Positions 43,196 through 56,438 of a stretch of DNA of 64,000 nt are shown piece after piece. Source of the DNA: Ligustrum vulgare (taxonomy: Eukaryota > Streptophyta > Magnoliopsida > Lamiales > Oleaceae); NCBI GenBank assembly GCA_963555705.1, contig OY743180.1, positions 39,898,129-39,962,128 of the forward strand, given 5' to 3'. Made by a program: the position numbers and the translations under genes. Within the stretch, counting starts at the first letter, position 1; the number at the start of each line of letters is the position of its first letter. The notes beneath the pieces were generated by a model, which was not told the origin of the DNA, ran no database searches, and saw only the letters and a list, made by a program, of their open reading frames with translations.

Positions 43196-44869
43196 TGTTC
43201 GCTAAAATCGTATACCGCAAGTGCACGGTTCGCGTTCAAACAGTAAAGTGGACTAGAGAAGTCCGGGTTATCATACCCACGAGGAATGATTGATTTGTAA
43301 CTAAAGTCATTGATTTCATTATAAAAGAAAAGTCAAGTAGCATAAAATGTTGGTTTGATGGTGAATACTAACTATCATAAAATTAAAATATGGCGACTAA
43401 AAAAAACTAGTTAATTAAAGCAATAGACAACAATGTGTAAAAGCTAGAATTAAAACTAATTATCTAAAGTAAATTAATAACAACAAGAACTTGGTGACTA
43501 AACTAAACTAGAAAACATGAGACAAGGTGAAGTTAATTTTTATAACTACACTAATTTCTTCTTTCACAAATCAAATAGTGGTAGTCACTTACTTAACCAA
43601 ATTACATGGGAAAAATTAAATTTAACCTAACATGTATAGTAAATTCCAATAAGAACCTAACATAGTGACAAACAATTTAAAAACTACAAAAAAAACATAA
43701 ACAACATTCACAATCACAAATACATAAGCATAAATACCCACAATCCAAAAACAACCTAAAATACTTAAATAATCTTAAACTAATTAAAATTCCAACACAA
43801 TAATATTAACCTCTAATAATAAACTAACAACAACATTTAACAAATAACATAAACATGTGAATAATACTTAAAATAAAGATTAAAAACAAGATAATAAAGA
43901 AAACTCCCCTTTTTGTAAAGTTCTTGAAGTGAAAACCCAAGAACCCTTCACTTTGAGCCAAATTTCTTCATCAACCATTAATATCTTCAACAACCCAAGC
44001 ATAAAACATTAAATGCACTTAAAATATATAACATTTATGGTAGAAATTTGAGAAAATACAAAATATTAAAAAATTAAACTACAACAAGAAGATGAAATGT
44101 GGAAAAAGAACACAAGAACATTAAAATATTAATTAAACATTGCATTAAATAAGGTAAATGTTAAGAAAAAATACAAGAAAAATGAAAAAGAGGCAAGAAA
44201 CTTACATGAGGCATCCAAAAATCTGATTTTTATCTATTTACACAACCCTAAAATCATCCAAAAACCCTAAAAAGTGCTTAGATCCGCGAAAAACAGTTAT
44301 CTGGGCCGAACCGGGTCGGCCGGGTTGACCCGGTCCGGCCCGAAAAATAAAACAATTTTTTTTATTTCTAAAGGCGCGCCATCGCGCACTTGAAATTTTC
44401 GCGATGAATTAGTCTCGGGTCCGTTTTGGGGTCCAAGTCACGTTCGCGACTTGGTTCGAGCCACGCGATCGCGTGGCTCAGCCAAATGATGGTTTTGCAG
44501 CTAAGTCCTTTCCGTAATTACCATCAAGTCCTCCATCTTTTAATCTCGAGCAATTTAGTCCCCAGATTTTCAGATTTCTTTCAAATATGTCCTTCTAAAA
44601 TTGCACTTTTGGCCCTTCAACTTTTGAAATCTTTCAATTTGGTCCCTTGGTTAATTGCGTGGCTTGTCCAAAACTTTCCGGAAGTGACAAAATGGTCCCC
44701 AGACTTCCAATTTCAGCGTAATTTGCACTTCTTTTGTGGTTTTTGGCCTCAAATTTGGATATTAACCTATTTAAAAACAAAATATGCATAAATTAGTAGA
44801 TATTTGCTCAAGATGTTCCAAAATATGCTAATTTAAAGGTATAAAAAGTGTATAAAAATGCACTTAACA
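43196..44869 (-). mobile_element. Solo Athila-type LTR (1674 bp)
   Basis: It begins TGTTCGCTAAAATCG and ends TGCACTTAACA on the plus strand, with exact duplication ATTCT at 43191-43195 and 44870-44874. It closely matches the LTRs of the full element (45325-47032 and 54313-55998), being nearest to the right-hand one in the 44300-44800 part. The frame at 44426-44791 is repeated in all three LTRs and looks non-coding. Confidence 0.93.
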
Positions 44870-45309
44870 ATTCTCCCAAGTACTAATAGGTCTCTCATGA
44901 TTCCTCCTCCAAGATGTCACTACTTGATCCTACCAAGTAATAGCATAATTGATGAACTTAAGTACCGCAACCTTTACCTTTTTTATATTACCCATGCTAT
45001 TATCAACTCCATCTCCAACTAGATATCTACCCTCCTTTCATGTCTAACTTCTCTATCCGTCATTCTTTCTAAATTGGCATCCAATAATGTCCCCTCGTCA
45101 ATATTACTATCAGGTTCATATTCATCATGATTTTCCACCCTAGGCTCCCTCCTACTTTGCCTCCTTGCATTGGGAACTCCCCTAGATCGTTCCTCACATA
45201 AATTAGCAAGTAATGGGCATTGCATCACTATCCATGCCTCCTGCCTATCCAACCTATCCTTCATATCTCCAAACAATCTCTCAAACCATTGTAAAAATTC
45301 CTTGGACAT
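44870..45309 (-). pseudogene. Ty3/gypsy gag N-terminal part, tandem copy 1
   Basis: The minus-strand frame from 45309 (MSKEFLQWFERLFGDMKDRL) continues to an acidic region ending near 45019. The residual gag segment to 44870 is decayed. The same segment is at 55999-56438 with only a few changes, the result of a tandem duplication. At 45311 it joins directly to a second copy of the other flank (AGCCTTCGATTCT). Confidence 0.85.
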
Positions 45310-45324
45310 GTAGCCTTCGATTCT

Positions 45325-47032
45325 TGTTCGCTAAAATCGTATACCGCAAGTGCACGGTTCGCGTTCAAACAGTAAAGTGGACTAGAGAAGTCCGGGTTGT
45401 CATACCCACGAGGAATGATTGATTTGTAACTAAAGTCATTGATTTCATTATAAAAGAAAAGTCAAGTAGCATAAAATGTTGGTTTGATGGTGAATACTAA
45501 CTATCATAAAATTAAAATATGGCGACTAAAAAAAACTAGTTAATTAAAGCAATAGACAACAATGTGTAAAAGCTAGAATTAAAACTAATTATCTAAAGTA
45601 AATTAATAACAACAAGAACTTGGTGACTAAACTAAACTAGAAAACATGAGACAAGGTGAAGTTAATTTTTATAACTACACTAATTTCTTCTTTCACAAAT
45701 CAAATAGTGGTAGTCACTTACTTAACCACATTACATGGGAAAAATTAAATTTAACCTAACATGTATAGTAAATTCCAATAAGAACCTAACATAGTGACAA
45801 ACATTTTAAAAACTACAAAAAAAAAAAAAAAAAAAAAAAACATAAACAACATTCACAATCACAAATACATAAACATAAAAACCCACAATCCAAAAACAAC
45901 CTAAAATACTTAAATAATCTTAAACTAATTAAAATTTCAACACAATAATATTAACCTCTAATAATAAACTAACAACAACATTTAACAAATAACATAAACA
46001 TGTGAATAATACTTAAAATAAAGATTAAAAACAAGATAATAAAGAAAACTCCCTTTTTTGTAAAGTTCTTGAAGTGAAAACCCAAGAACCCTTCATTTTG
46101 AGCCAAATTTCTTCATCAACCATTAATATCTTCAACAACCCAAGTATAAAACATTAAATGCACTTAAAATATATAACATTTATGGTAGAAATTTGAGAAA
46201 ATACCAAATATTAAAAAATTAAACTACAACAAGAAGATGAAATGTGGAAAAAGAACACAAGAACATTAAAACATTAATTAAACATTGCATTAAATAAGGT
46301 AAATGTTAAGAAAAAATACAAGAAAAATGAAAAAGAGGCAAGAAACTTACATGAGGCATCCAAAAATCCGATTTTTATCTATTTATACAACCCTAAAATC
46401 ATCCAAAAACCCTAAAAAGTGCTTAGATCCGCGAAAAACAGTTATCTGGGCCGAACCAGGTCGGCCGGGTTGACCCTGTCCGGCCCGAAAAATAAAACAA
46501 TTTTTTTTTTTTATTTCTAAAGGCGCGCGATCACGTGCGGTAAACAGCGCGCTTGAAATTTTCGCGATGAATTAGTCTCGGGTCCGTTTTGGGGTCCAAG
46601 TCGCGTTCGCGACTTGGTTCGAGCCACGCGATCGCGTGGCTTAGCCAAATGATGGTTTTGCAGCTAAATCCTTTCCGTAATTGCCATCAAGTCCTCCATC
46701 TTTTAATCTCGAGCAATTTAGTTCTCAGATTTTCAGATTTCTTCCAAATATGTCCTTCTAAAATTGCACTTTTGGCCCTTCAACTTTTGAAATATTTCAA
46801 TTTGGTCCCTTGGTTAATTGCGTGGCTTGTCCAAAACTTCCCGGAAGTTACAAAATGGTCCCCAGACTTCCAATTTCAGCGTAATTTGCACTTCTTTTGT
46901 GGTTTTTGGCCTCAAACTTGGATATTAACCTATTTAAATACAAAATATGTATAAATTAGTAGATATTTGCTCAAGATGTTCCAAAATATGCTAATTTAAA
47001 GGTATAAAAAGTGTATAAAAATGCACTTAACA
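45325..47032 (-). mobile_element. 3' LTR of full-length Athila-type element (1708 bp)
   Basis: TGTTCGC to CTTAACA, preceded by ATTCT (45320-45324). It carries a poly-A run near 45818 and extra bases near 46530 that are absent from the other two copies. Immediately right is the inverted polypurine tract ATACCCCCAAACTTAA. Confidence 0.93.
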
Positions 47033-48842
47033 AATACCCCCAAACTTAAACTCTTGCTCGTCTCGAGCAAGAATATCTACTAGCACAAAAGCAAATGAAT
47101 GAATGATTAACAATGCTAGATAACTTGTAAATTCTTTCTTGAGTGTAAAATTGCATGATTAATTCACAATTGTGTTTTCAAAATAATACTACAAAAAGAA
47201 GTTGAGCTTATCTCATGTTTGATCGGTGTGTGTGTGCATAGTCACTTCCAATTATCACCAAGGTTCAAAGAAACATTGTAGGAGGGATAAATTTCAAAAT
47301 AATACTATCCACCCTTAGTGGTCAATTTCATTCCTTACCCTCTCGTGACATTCATCCCCCCATATTATTTCTTTTCTCTCCCAAAATGCATCCTAGGGGT
47401 GACTCTCAATTCACACATTTCTTTTTCCACTAAAGCTTGGTTATGACTTACCAGCGTTCTCAACAATCTAGATATGCAGTGACTCTCCACTAGATGAGTG
47501 TTTCAACATTAAAGTTTATACCAAGCAATTCAAACCCACTATTAATCTAAGCCCTTATGCAAATACAAATGCATGATTTCTACAAACTAATGTGATGATT
47601 GCTCGTGACTTCCTCACTCCCTTAAGCTTTCTAATTGACCCATGTAGCGAGCTTTAGGTCGGAAACTCCCCGATTGTTTTAAGATCAAAGGGTACCAGGT
47701 TTCAAAATAGCCCTACGGACTTACTAACTCGAGTAAAAAAGGCTACGAAGTGAGGTAGACTTATTAAGCAAATGCAATGATGATGATGTGCTTTTTTTTT
47801 TTTTTTTTTCAAGTGTGTGTGTGTGTACCCTACTCATTAAGCTTTCTAATTGACCCATGTAGCAAGCTTTAGGCCGATGACTCCCAAGTTTCAAACTTAA
47901 GGCACCAAGTTTCAAGATACTCCTACGGGCTTAATTACTCGAGTCAAAAAGGCTACGAGATAGGGCAATGCAATAATTAAAATGGGCTTAGATCTCTAGC
48001 ATTTGGTCATCACTTAGCTTATACTAACATCAACAACACTCCACACAAATTTAGATCAAGCATGCATGGAATCACTACACATCTAGACCGTCTCCTTTAC
48101 CGGCTCGACCACCCCCAAACTTGTCTCACAAAGGATTAAGAGATTAAAAGCATTGAGAGGGATTTGGATAGGTTGATAAAAATTGAAGATACATGCTCAC
48201 AACCTAATTTTTCTACTTCGCAATTTTTTCCAACCTTCAATGGATTTCAAATCTCAACAACAATTAGTTATGACTATTGTGCTCAAGAGAACTCAGGATC
48301 ACTCATAGATAAGCAATTTATAAAAATAGGCACAAGTAGCATATTCGATCATGATTCATGAATTAATCAGCAATTTCAAACATCAAATCATTTGAGCCGA
48401 CAAGGCTATCTAGCATGTCAATATCCATAACAAAATGAACAAAATCAAATGTCACAATATCTTAAGCCGGCAAGGCTATCTAACATGATAAAATGCAAAA
48501 TGAAGTCAACACCCCCAAACTTGAATTACACATTGTCCTCAATGTGAAAATAGAAACAATATGTAAAGAAGATAAGAGGTAGTGAAACTTCCCTGATTCA
48601 ATACTTGGTTGTGACGTTGAAATTGACCTAAGCTTTCGTCGAATGTAGTTCACCTCCAAACTTGTTGAGGACCATGTCACTTAGGATTTTAAAAAAAATT
48701 GTTACCTACAAATGTTTGACAATTAATTAAAAAGGAAGTAAAGAAGTACAGTAAATAAATACAAGTAACTCAAAAGAGAAGAAGTTTGGGTTGCCTCCCA
48801 AAAAGCGCTTGGTTAAAGTCATAAGCTCGACTTTTGGATTGT
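47033..48842 (-). other. 3' noncoding interior of the Athila-type element
   Basis: Between integrase and 3' LTR. No env-like frame is seen. CCCCCAAACTT recurs at 47036, 48111 and 48511. A segment with AAGCTTTCTAATTGACCCATG is duplicated (47625-47760 and 47839-47965), separated by a T-run and GT-repeat (47791-47826). Confidence 0.7.
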
Positions 48843-49502
48843 TCATTCGGGAGCATTGAGGAGAAATAATGATTTGTCCTCCGGGGGTTCCCCTTCCAAG
48901 AATAGTTTCAACCTTTGCCCGTTGACCTTAAAATGTCCCTTGTCGGGATGATATAGCTCTATAGCTCCATGGGGAAATATTTGAGAAATTGTGAACGGCC
49001 CCCACCAACGGGATCGAAGTTTTCCGGGGAATAGTCGAAGTCGGGAGTTGAATAGAAGAACTTGTTGCCCAACTTTGAAGTCTCTCTTCACAATGTGGTT
49101 ATCATGCCATTTCTTGGTCCTCTCCTTATAGATGCGAGCATTTTCATATGAGTTGAGGCGAAATTCATCAAGTTCATTAAGTTGAAGCAACCTCTTCTCA
49201 CCAATTAATTTTGCATCAAAGTTTAATGCCCGTGTAGCCCAAAATGCTCGATGCTCAAGTTCAACGGGGAGATGACATGATTTTCCAAAAACAAGACAAA
49301 ATGGAGACATACCAATAGGAGTCTTGAATGCGGTGCGGTAAGCCCATAATGTATCATCTAGCTTCCTCGACCAATCTTTCCTTGATGTATTCACTGTCAT
49401 CTTAAGAATTCTTTTCAATTCTCGGTTTGAGATCTCCACTTGGCCACTTGTTTGGGGATGGTAAGGTGTGGCTACTCGGTGCTTCACTCCATACTTTGAC
49501 AA
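48843..49502 (-). pseudogene. Athila integrase, C-terminal part
   Basis: Frame of 219 codons: [19 protein letters not shown], then [10 protein letters not shown] with the catalytic Glu, [18 protein letters not shown], and a C-terminal [21 protein letters not shown] domain. It is complete to its stop but separated from the N-terminal part by a frameshift and a short deletion near 49500-49560. Confidence 0.88.
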
Positions 49503-50635
49503 AAGTGAGTCAAGGAGGCAATTGCAAAAGTGTTTGCCTCCATCACTAATGATGAGAAAAAGGAGGCGATTGCAAAATTGACCACCACCCGAGCATCATT
49601 AGTAGGCAATGCCACCGCTTCTACCCATTTAGAAACATAATCCACCGCCACCAAAATATATTGATTCGAGAACGAGGATGGAAATGGCCCCATGAAATCA
49701 ATTCCCCAAACATCAAAGATTTCCACTTCCAAGATTGAAGTCAATGGCATTTCATTACGCCGAGAGATATTCCCGCTCCTTTGGCATCTGTCACATTTGG
49801 ATACTAAGGTATAAGCATCCTTGAACAAAGTTGGCCAATAGAATCCCGATTGAAGAACTTTTGAGGCGGTTTTGGAAGCTCCAAAGTGACCCCCATAAGG
49901 TGATGAATGACACCTATCAAGAATTGCTTCCATTTCTTCCTCGGGAACACATCTTCTAATAATTTGGTCCGACCCCCTCTTGAATAAATATGGTTCATCC
50001 CAAAAATAATGTTTCACATCGGTAAAGAATTTCTTCTTTTGTTGATAAGAGAAATCCGGGGGAAGAATACCACTTACAAGGAAATTCACGAAGTCCTCAT
50101 ACCATGGTGCTTCGAAAACATGGAGAAGATGGTTGGTATGCAATAGTTGTTCATCCGGAAATGCTTCATTGATTTCCTCCACTCCCACTTTTTCAGGTTG
50201 ATCCATCCTAGATAGATGATCGGCCACAAGATTATCCGCACCCTTTTTATCACGGATTTCCAAATCAAATTCTTGCAAGAGAAGGACCCATCTAATCAAT
50301 CTTGGCTTCGCATCCTTCTTAGCAAGCAAGTATTTTAGAGCGGAGTGATCGGTATAGACAATTACCTTTGAGCCGATGAGATAAGATCGAAAATTTTCAA
50401 AGGCAAAGACCACGACAAGCATCTCTTTCTCGGTTGTGGCATAATTCAATTGAGCATCACTCAATGTTCGGCTTGCATAGCAGATCACATGCAACAATTT
50501 ACCTCTCCTTTGCCCCAAAACAGCTCTCACGGCATAATCACTAGTATCGCACATGAGCTCAAATGGTAAGCTCCAATCCGGGGCCACAATAATAGGAGCC
50601 GAGATAAGCCTCTCCTTAAGAGTGTTGAAAGCCAA
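49484..50635 (-). pseudogene. Athila RNase H and integrase, N-terminal part
   Basis: Open frame of 383 codons. It begins in the RT thumb/connection, has RNase H ([63 protein letters not shown]), the HHCC integrase zinc region ([29 protein letters not shown]) and the core with [14 protein letters not shown]. After VVVNF about a dozen expected residues are missing and replaced by a short duplicated filler, so the second core Asp segment (ISDGG) falls out of frame. Confidence 0.9.
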
Positions 50636-50644
50636 TAGACACTC

Positions 50645-51435
50645 TTAAGAGAAATGGAAAGTGTTGTTCTTCTCAAGTAGAGAACAAAGAGGCTTAGTGA
50701 TTTTAGAAAAATCCTTGATGAATCTCCTATAGAAACCCGCATGCCCCAAGAAACTCCTTATGCCTTTCACCGAAGTAGGAGGAGGCAATTTCTCAATAAC
50801 TTGTATTTTGGCTTTATCAACCTCAATTCCCCCTTGTGAAATCCGATGGCCAAGTACAATGCCCTCTCTCACCATAAAATGGCATTTCTCCCAATTAAGC
50901 ACTAAATTGGTTTCTTCACATCTTTTCAACACTAGATCAAGATTATCCAAACATTCATTGAAAGAAGAACCAAAAACTGAAAATCATCCATAAATACCTC
51001 GATGAATTTTTCCACCATGTCGGAGAAAATGACCATCATACAACGTTGAAAAGTAGCCGGTGCATTGCAAAGACCAAACGACATCCTCCTATAAGCAAAA
51101 GTCCCATATGGACATGTGAAGGTGGTCTTCTCTTGATCTTCGGGGGCTATTAAAATTTGATTGTAGCCCGAGTACCCATCCAAGAAACAATAATGAGAAT
51201 GCCCCGCCAACCTCCCAAGCATTTGGTCAATAAAGGGGAGAGGAAAGTGATCTTTTCGAGTGGCATTGTTCAATTTCCGGTAGTCAATGCACACTCTCCA
51301 TCCCGTCACGGGCCTTGTAGGAATAAGCTCGTTGTTCTCATTTTCAACCACCATGACACCTCCTTTCTTTGGAACACATTGGACGGGACTCACCCATGCA
51401 CTATCCAAGATTGGATAGATAATTCCCGCATCCAA
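50645..51435 (-). pseudogene. Athila reverse transcriptase
   Basis: The first frame (51435-50932) shows WVSPVQCVPKKGG, WRVCIDYRKLNNATRKDHFP, QILIAPEDQEKTTFTCPYG and the catalytic box FMDDF. A one-base loss right after the box (near 50985) shifts the frame. The rest (50950-50645) continues with NWEKCHFMVREGIVLGH and FYRRFIKDFSKITKPLC and ends at a stop joined to the RNase H frame. Confidence 0.9.
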
Positions 51436-51553
51436 CTACTTCAATACCTCGGCTTTCACTACTTCTTTCATGTTTGGATTTAGACGGCGTTGGTGCTCCA
51501 CTGTTGGTTTGAAGTTATCCTCCATGAGGATTTTATGCATGCACAAGGTAGGG

Positions 51554-52861
51554 CTAATACCCTTGATATCCGCCATAGTCCACCAATAGCCATTTATGCA
51601 TTTTCAACACCTCAAGTAGTTTTTCTTCCTCCACTTCATCCAACAAATTCGAGATAATAACGGGAAGAGTAGAAGAATCACCCAAGTATGCATACCTCAA
51701 ATGTGATGGAAGAGGTTTGAGCTCAAGAGTTGGGGCTTGTTGAATGGAGGGTAGTGAAGGAGAAGAGCTCTCTCCCAACTCTTTAAAATATGGCCTCTTC
51801 TTGAAGGGATAAAATTTGGGAGCATCCAAGTGTTGTGACATCCTTTTGATGTCCAAATCATCCTCTCCCTCGATGGTTATGGAGTGAGCAATGCAAGTCT
51901 CAAGGGGATCCTTAGATGATCCATAGATGAATGATGTAGCCACCTCTTGATCAATGATGTCTACTCGGGAGCATAAATTTACCTCGACGGGGTACTTAAT
52001 GGATTTCATAATGTCGAATGTGATTTGCTCATCTTGAACCCTCAATATTAATTTGCCTCCTTGCACATCTATTAAAGCTTGATCGGTTGCTAGGAAGGGT
52101 CTTCCCAAGATGATTGGGATATCAAGGTCTTCCTCCATATCAAGAATGATAAAATCGGCAGGGAAGATGAATTTGTCCACCTTGATTAGCACATCCTCAA
52201 CAATACCACGCGGATGCTTAATAGAGCGATCGGCCAATTGCAATGAAACTGTGGTTGGCTTCACCTCTCTCATGCCCAATCTCCTGAAAATAGACAAAGG
52301 CATTAAATTAATACTAGCACCAAGATCACATAATGCTTTACCAAAAGTTAAATCACCAATAGTACAAGGAATAGTAAAACTCCCTGGATCTTTGATTTTT
52401 GGAGGCAATTTGTTTTGTAGTATGGCACTACATCCTTCCGTGAGCATCACTGTTTCATGATCTTCTAGCCTCCTTTTGTTTGAAAGGATGTCTTTCATAA
52501 ACTTTGCATAGCTAGGCATTTGTGCTAATGCATCGGAAAATGGTATGTTGATGTGAAGTTTCTTGAAAACTTCAAGAAATTTACCAAATTGTGCATCCAC
52601 CTTGTTCTTTTGGAGTCTTTGAGGAAAAGGAATGGGAGGTACATAAGCTTTCACCAGAGTAGGAACCTTTGTTGAGGTCTCCCCACTTTCCTTCAATGTT
52701 GCATCATTTTCATTCGCCTCCTCAACATGCTCATTACCTTTTTCTTTCACCTCGGGTTGTACCACATGTTGCTTTACCGTGACTTCCGGTAATTGAATTC
52801 CACTTCTTGTAGTGATGGCTTGCACATTTTCCCTTGGATTGATCTCGGTATTACTTGGCAA
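51554..52861 (-). pseudogene. Athila protease region
   Basis: Open frame of 435 codons in the same phase as gag, separated from it by a single TAA. It contains AITTRSGIQLPE (gag-protease linker), ALCDLGASINLMPLSIFRR (aspartic protease active site as in Athila, DLG instead of DTG/DSG) and IPIILGRPFLATDQALID. The frame breaks near 51580 before the RT. Confidence 0.88.
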
Positions 52862-52870
52862 GGCTCCGTG

Positions 52871-54187
52871 TTATATCTCCGTCATCATTTTTTCCAATTT
52901 CCCAACTTGAGTCTCAAGATTTTTTATAGAAGCCGCTTGATTTTGGAGAATAGTATTGGTCTTGTTCATGAATTGCATGAGTATCTCCTCAATGGAAGGC
53001 TTCTTCTCTTGGGGTGGTGGAGGTTGAACAAAATCGGGAGGCTTTACTTGATTTTGGTTGTTGGACCAAGAAAAATTCGGATGATTCCTCCAACCCGGAT
53101 TGTATGTGTTGGAGTAAGGATTTCCTTGTGGTCGGTTGAAATTTTGAGCATAATTCACTTGCTCATTTGAAGTACAAGCCATTTTGAGCATGGGACATTC
53201 CTCAACCTTGTGTGTTGCTCCACATGCATCACAAATAGAAATAGGAGGGTAGATTGCTTTTACCGTATGTTGAGAAGATAAATCATCACACTTCTTGAAA
53301 AGAAGGTCCATCTTTGCCGATAAAGCCGCATATGCATCCACTTCATGAATTCCCACGACTTTCTTTGGTACCATGCGGTCGGTTGGCCAAGTAGAATTGT
53401 GGCTAGCCATCCTCTCAAAGAGCTCAATTGCCTCATTAGGTGATTTTGTAGTGATAGCTCCATTGGAAGCCGAATCAACCGTCACTCGACTAGATGGATT
53501 CATCCCAAGATAGAAATATTGAACTTGCATTTGCTTGGTAAACCCATGATTTGGACATTTCCTCAACATTTCCTTGAATCTTTCCCATGCCTCATAGAAA
53601 CATTCGGTGTCAATTTGTCGAAATGTGGAGATATCACTCTTCAATTTAGCCACTTTTGATGGAGGAAAGTATTTTGTAGTGAACTTTTGAGCAAGATCAT
53701 GCCATGTTGTAATACTTCCAACTGGGTTGGCATCTAACCATTCACGAGCTCCATCTCTAAGGGTATGTGGAAATAACCGCATGTTGATAGCCTCCTTGCT
53801 AATTCCCGGATAATGAAAATTACTACACATCTCCAAAAACCGCGAGATGTGAGTAAATGGATTCTCCTTGGTCATTCCATAGAATTGTAGATGTCCCTTG
53901 AAGAGATTTATCACATCCTGCTTTAGATGAAAGTCCGGACGTCCAAATGGGGGATATGTGATGCTTCCTCGATTTTGAGTGATGAGAGGGACCATGAATT
54001 GCCCCATTGGTCTATCATCTTCATCAATAACGGGATCGGCACCACCTTGGTTGTTGTCCCCCATATTGCCTTGTATTCTTTGTTGTTCAACTTGTTCTCT
54101 TCTTTCCCTAATCCTCCTCCTAAAAGTTCGTTCGGGCTCGGGATCAATTGGAAGAATGTCCCAAGTTGGATGTTGTTTCATAAACAA
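52871..54187 (-). pseudogene. Athila gag, complete up to a premature stop
   Basis: 438 codons. A retrotransposon gag core is seen in MRLFPHTLRDGAREWLDANP and TECFYEAWERFKEMLRKCPN, then MDLLFKKCDDLSS and the zinc knuckle CDACGATHKVEECP. The C-terminal region is a coiled coil (NLETQVGKLEKMM). It starts 126 bp after the 5' LTR. The stop at its end lies in what should be continuous gag-protease; it may be damage or a readthrough point. Confidence 0.85.
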
Positions 54188-54287
54188 GGCAAGAGTACCT
54201 AGAAAATGAAAATAAAAAGAAGAAAGAGATGAGAATGAGAAGACAATTCAATTAACAAAAATCAATGCATTTAGTACAAATAAAATC

Positions 54288-54312
54288 AGTCCCCGGCAAC
54301 GGCGCCAAAAAC
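54288..54312 (-). promoter_or_regulatory. Primer-binding site of the Athila-type element
   Basis: The minus strand reads TTTTTGGCGCCGTTGCCGGG immediately after the LTR, the primer site typical of Athila and Tat elements. Confidence 0.9.
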
Positions 54313-55998
54313 TTGTTCGCTAAAATCGTATACCGCAAGTGCACGGTTCGCGTTCAAGCAGTAAAGTGGACTAGAGAAGTCCGGGTTATCGTACTCACGA
54401 GGAATGATTGATTTGTAACTAAAGTCATTGATTTCATTATAAAAGAAAAGTCAAGTAGCATAAAATGTTGGTTTGATGGTGAATACTAACTATCATAAAA
54501 TTAAAATATGGCGACTAAAAAAAACTAGTTAATTAAAGCAAATAGACAACAATGTGTAAAAGCTAGAATTAAAACTAATTATCCAAAGTAAATTAATAAC
54601 AACAAGAACTTGGTGACTAAACTAAACTAGAAAACATGAGACAAGGTGAAGTTAATTTTTATAACTATACTAATTTCTTCTTTCACAAATCAAATAGTGG
54701 TAGTCACTTACTTAACCAAATTACATGGGAAAAATTAAATTTAACCTAACATGTATAGTAAATTCCAATAAGAACCTAACATAGTGACAAACATTTTAAA
54801 AACTACAAAAAAAAAAAAAAAAAAACATAAACAACATTCACAATCGCAAATACATAAACATAAAAACCCACAATCCAAAAACAACCTAAAATACTTAAAT
54901 AATCTTAAACTAATTAAAATTTCAACACAATAATATTAACCTCTAATAATAAACTAACAACAACATTTAACAAACAACATAAACATGTGAATAATACTTA
55001 AAATAAAGATTAAAAACAAGATAATAAAGAAAACTCCCCTTTTTGTAAAGTTCTTGAAGTGAAAACCCAAGAACCCTTCACTTTGAGCCAAATTTCTTCA
55101 TCAACCATTAATATCTTCAACAACCCAAGCATAAAACATTAAATGCACTTAAAATATATAACATTTATGGTAGAAATTTGAGAAAATACCAAATATTAAA
55201 AAATTAAACTACAACAAGAAGATGAAATGTGGAAAAAGAACACAAGAACATTAAAACATTAATTAAACATTGCATTAAATAAGGTAAATGTTAAGAAAAA
55301 ATACAAGAAAAATGAAAAAGAGGCAAGAAACTTACATGAGGCATCCAAAAATCTGATTTTTATCTATTTACACAACCCTAAAATCATCCAAAAACCCTAA
55401 AAAGTGCTTAGATCCGCGAAAAACAGTTATCTGGGCCGAACCGGGTCGGCCGGGTTGACCCGGTCCGGCCCGAAAAATAAAACAATTTTTTTTATTTCTA
55501 AAGGCGCGCCATCGCGCACTTGAAATTTTCGCGATGAATTAGTCTCGGGTCCGTTTTGGGGTCCAAGTCACGTTCGCGACTTGGTTCGAGCCACGCGATC
55601 GCGTGGCTCAGCCAAATGATGGTTTTGCAGCTAAGTCCTTTCCGTAATTACCATCAAGTCCTCCATCTTTTAATATCGAGAAATTTAGTCCCCAGATTTT
55701 CAGATTTCTTTCAAATATGTCCTTCTAAAATTGCACTTTTGGCCCTTCAACTTTTGAAATCTTTCAATTTGGTCCCTTGGTTAATTGCGTGGCTTGTCCA
55801 AAACTTCCCGGAAGTGACAAAATGGTCCCCAGACTTCCAATTTCAGCGTAATTTGCTCTTTTTTATGGTTTTTGGCCTCAAACTTGGATATTAACCTATT
55901 TAAAAACAAAATATGCATAAATTAGTAGATATTTGCTCAAGATGTTCCAAAATATGCTAATTTAAAGGTATAAAAAGTGTATAAAAATGCACTTAACA
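54313..55998 (-). mobile_element. 5' LTR of full-length Athila-type element (1686 bp)
   Basis: TGTTCGC to CTTAACA, followed by ATTCT (55999-56003), which matches 45320-45324. Together with 45325-47032 it bounds a 10.7-kb element on the minus strand. Confidence 0.93.
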
Positions 55999-56438
55999 AT
56001 TCTCCCAAGTACTAATAGGTCTCTCATGATTCCTCCTCCAAGATGTCACTACTTGATCCTACCAAGTAATAGCATAATTGATGAACTTAAGTACCACAAC
56101 CTTTACCTTTTTTATATTACCCATGCTATTATCAACTCCATCTCCAACTAGATATCTACCCTCCTTTCATGTCTAACTTCTCTATCCGTCATTCTTTCTA
56201 AATTGGCATCCAATAATGTCCCCTCGTCAATATTACTATCAGGTTCATATTCATCATGATTTTCCACCCTAGGCTCCCTCCTACTTTGCCTCCTTGCATT
56301 GGGAACTCCCCTAGGTCGTTCCTCACATAAATTAGCAAGTAATGGGCATTGCATCACTATCCATGCCTCCTGCCTATCCAACCTATCCTTCATATCTCCA
56401 AACAATCTCTCAAACCATTGTAAAAATTCCTTGGACAT
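55999..56438 (-). pseudogene. Ty3/gypsy gag N-terminal part, tandem copy 2 (original context)
   Basis: Nearly identical to 44870-45309, but here the leader continues upstream of the gag Met (56438), as expected for the undisturbed element. The gag frame is open upstream to 56510. Confidence 0.85.

Noticed and set aside
44426..44791. 121-codon frame repeated at 46589 and 55556 as a gene
   Set aside because: It lies wholly inside Athila LTRs, differs by random changes, and covers the GGTCCC-type minisatellite.
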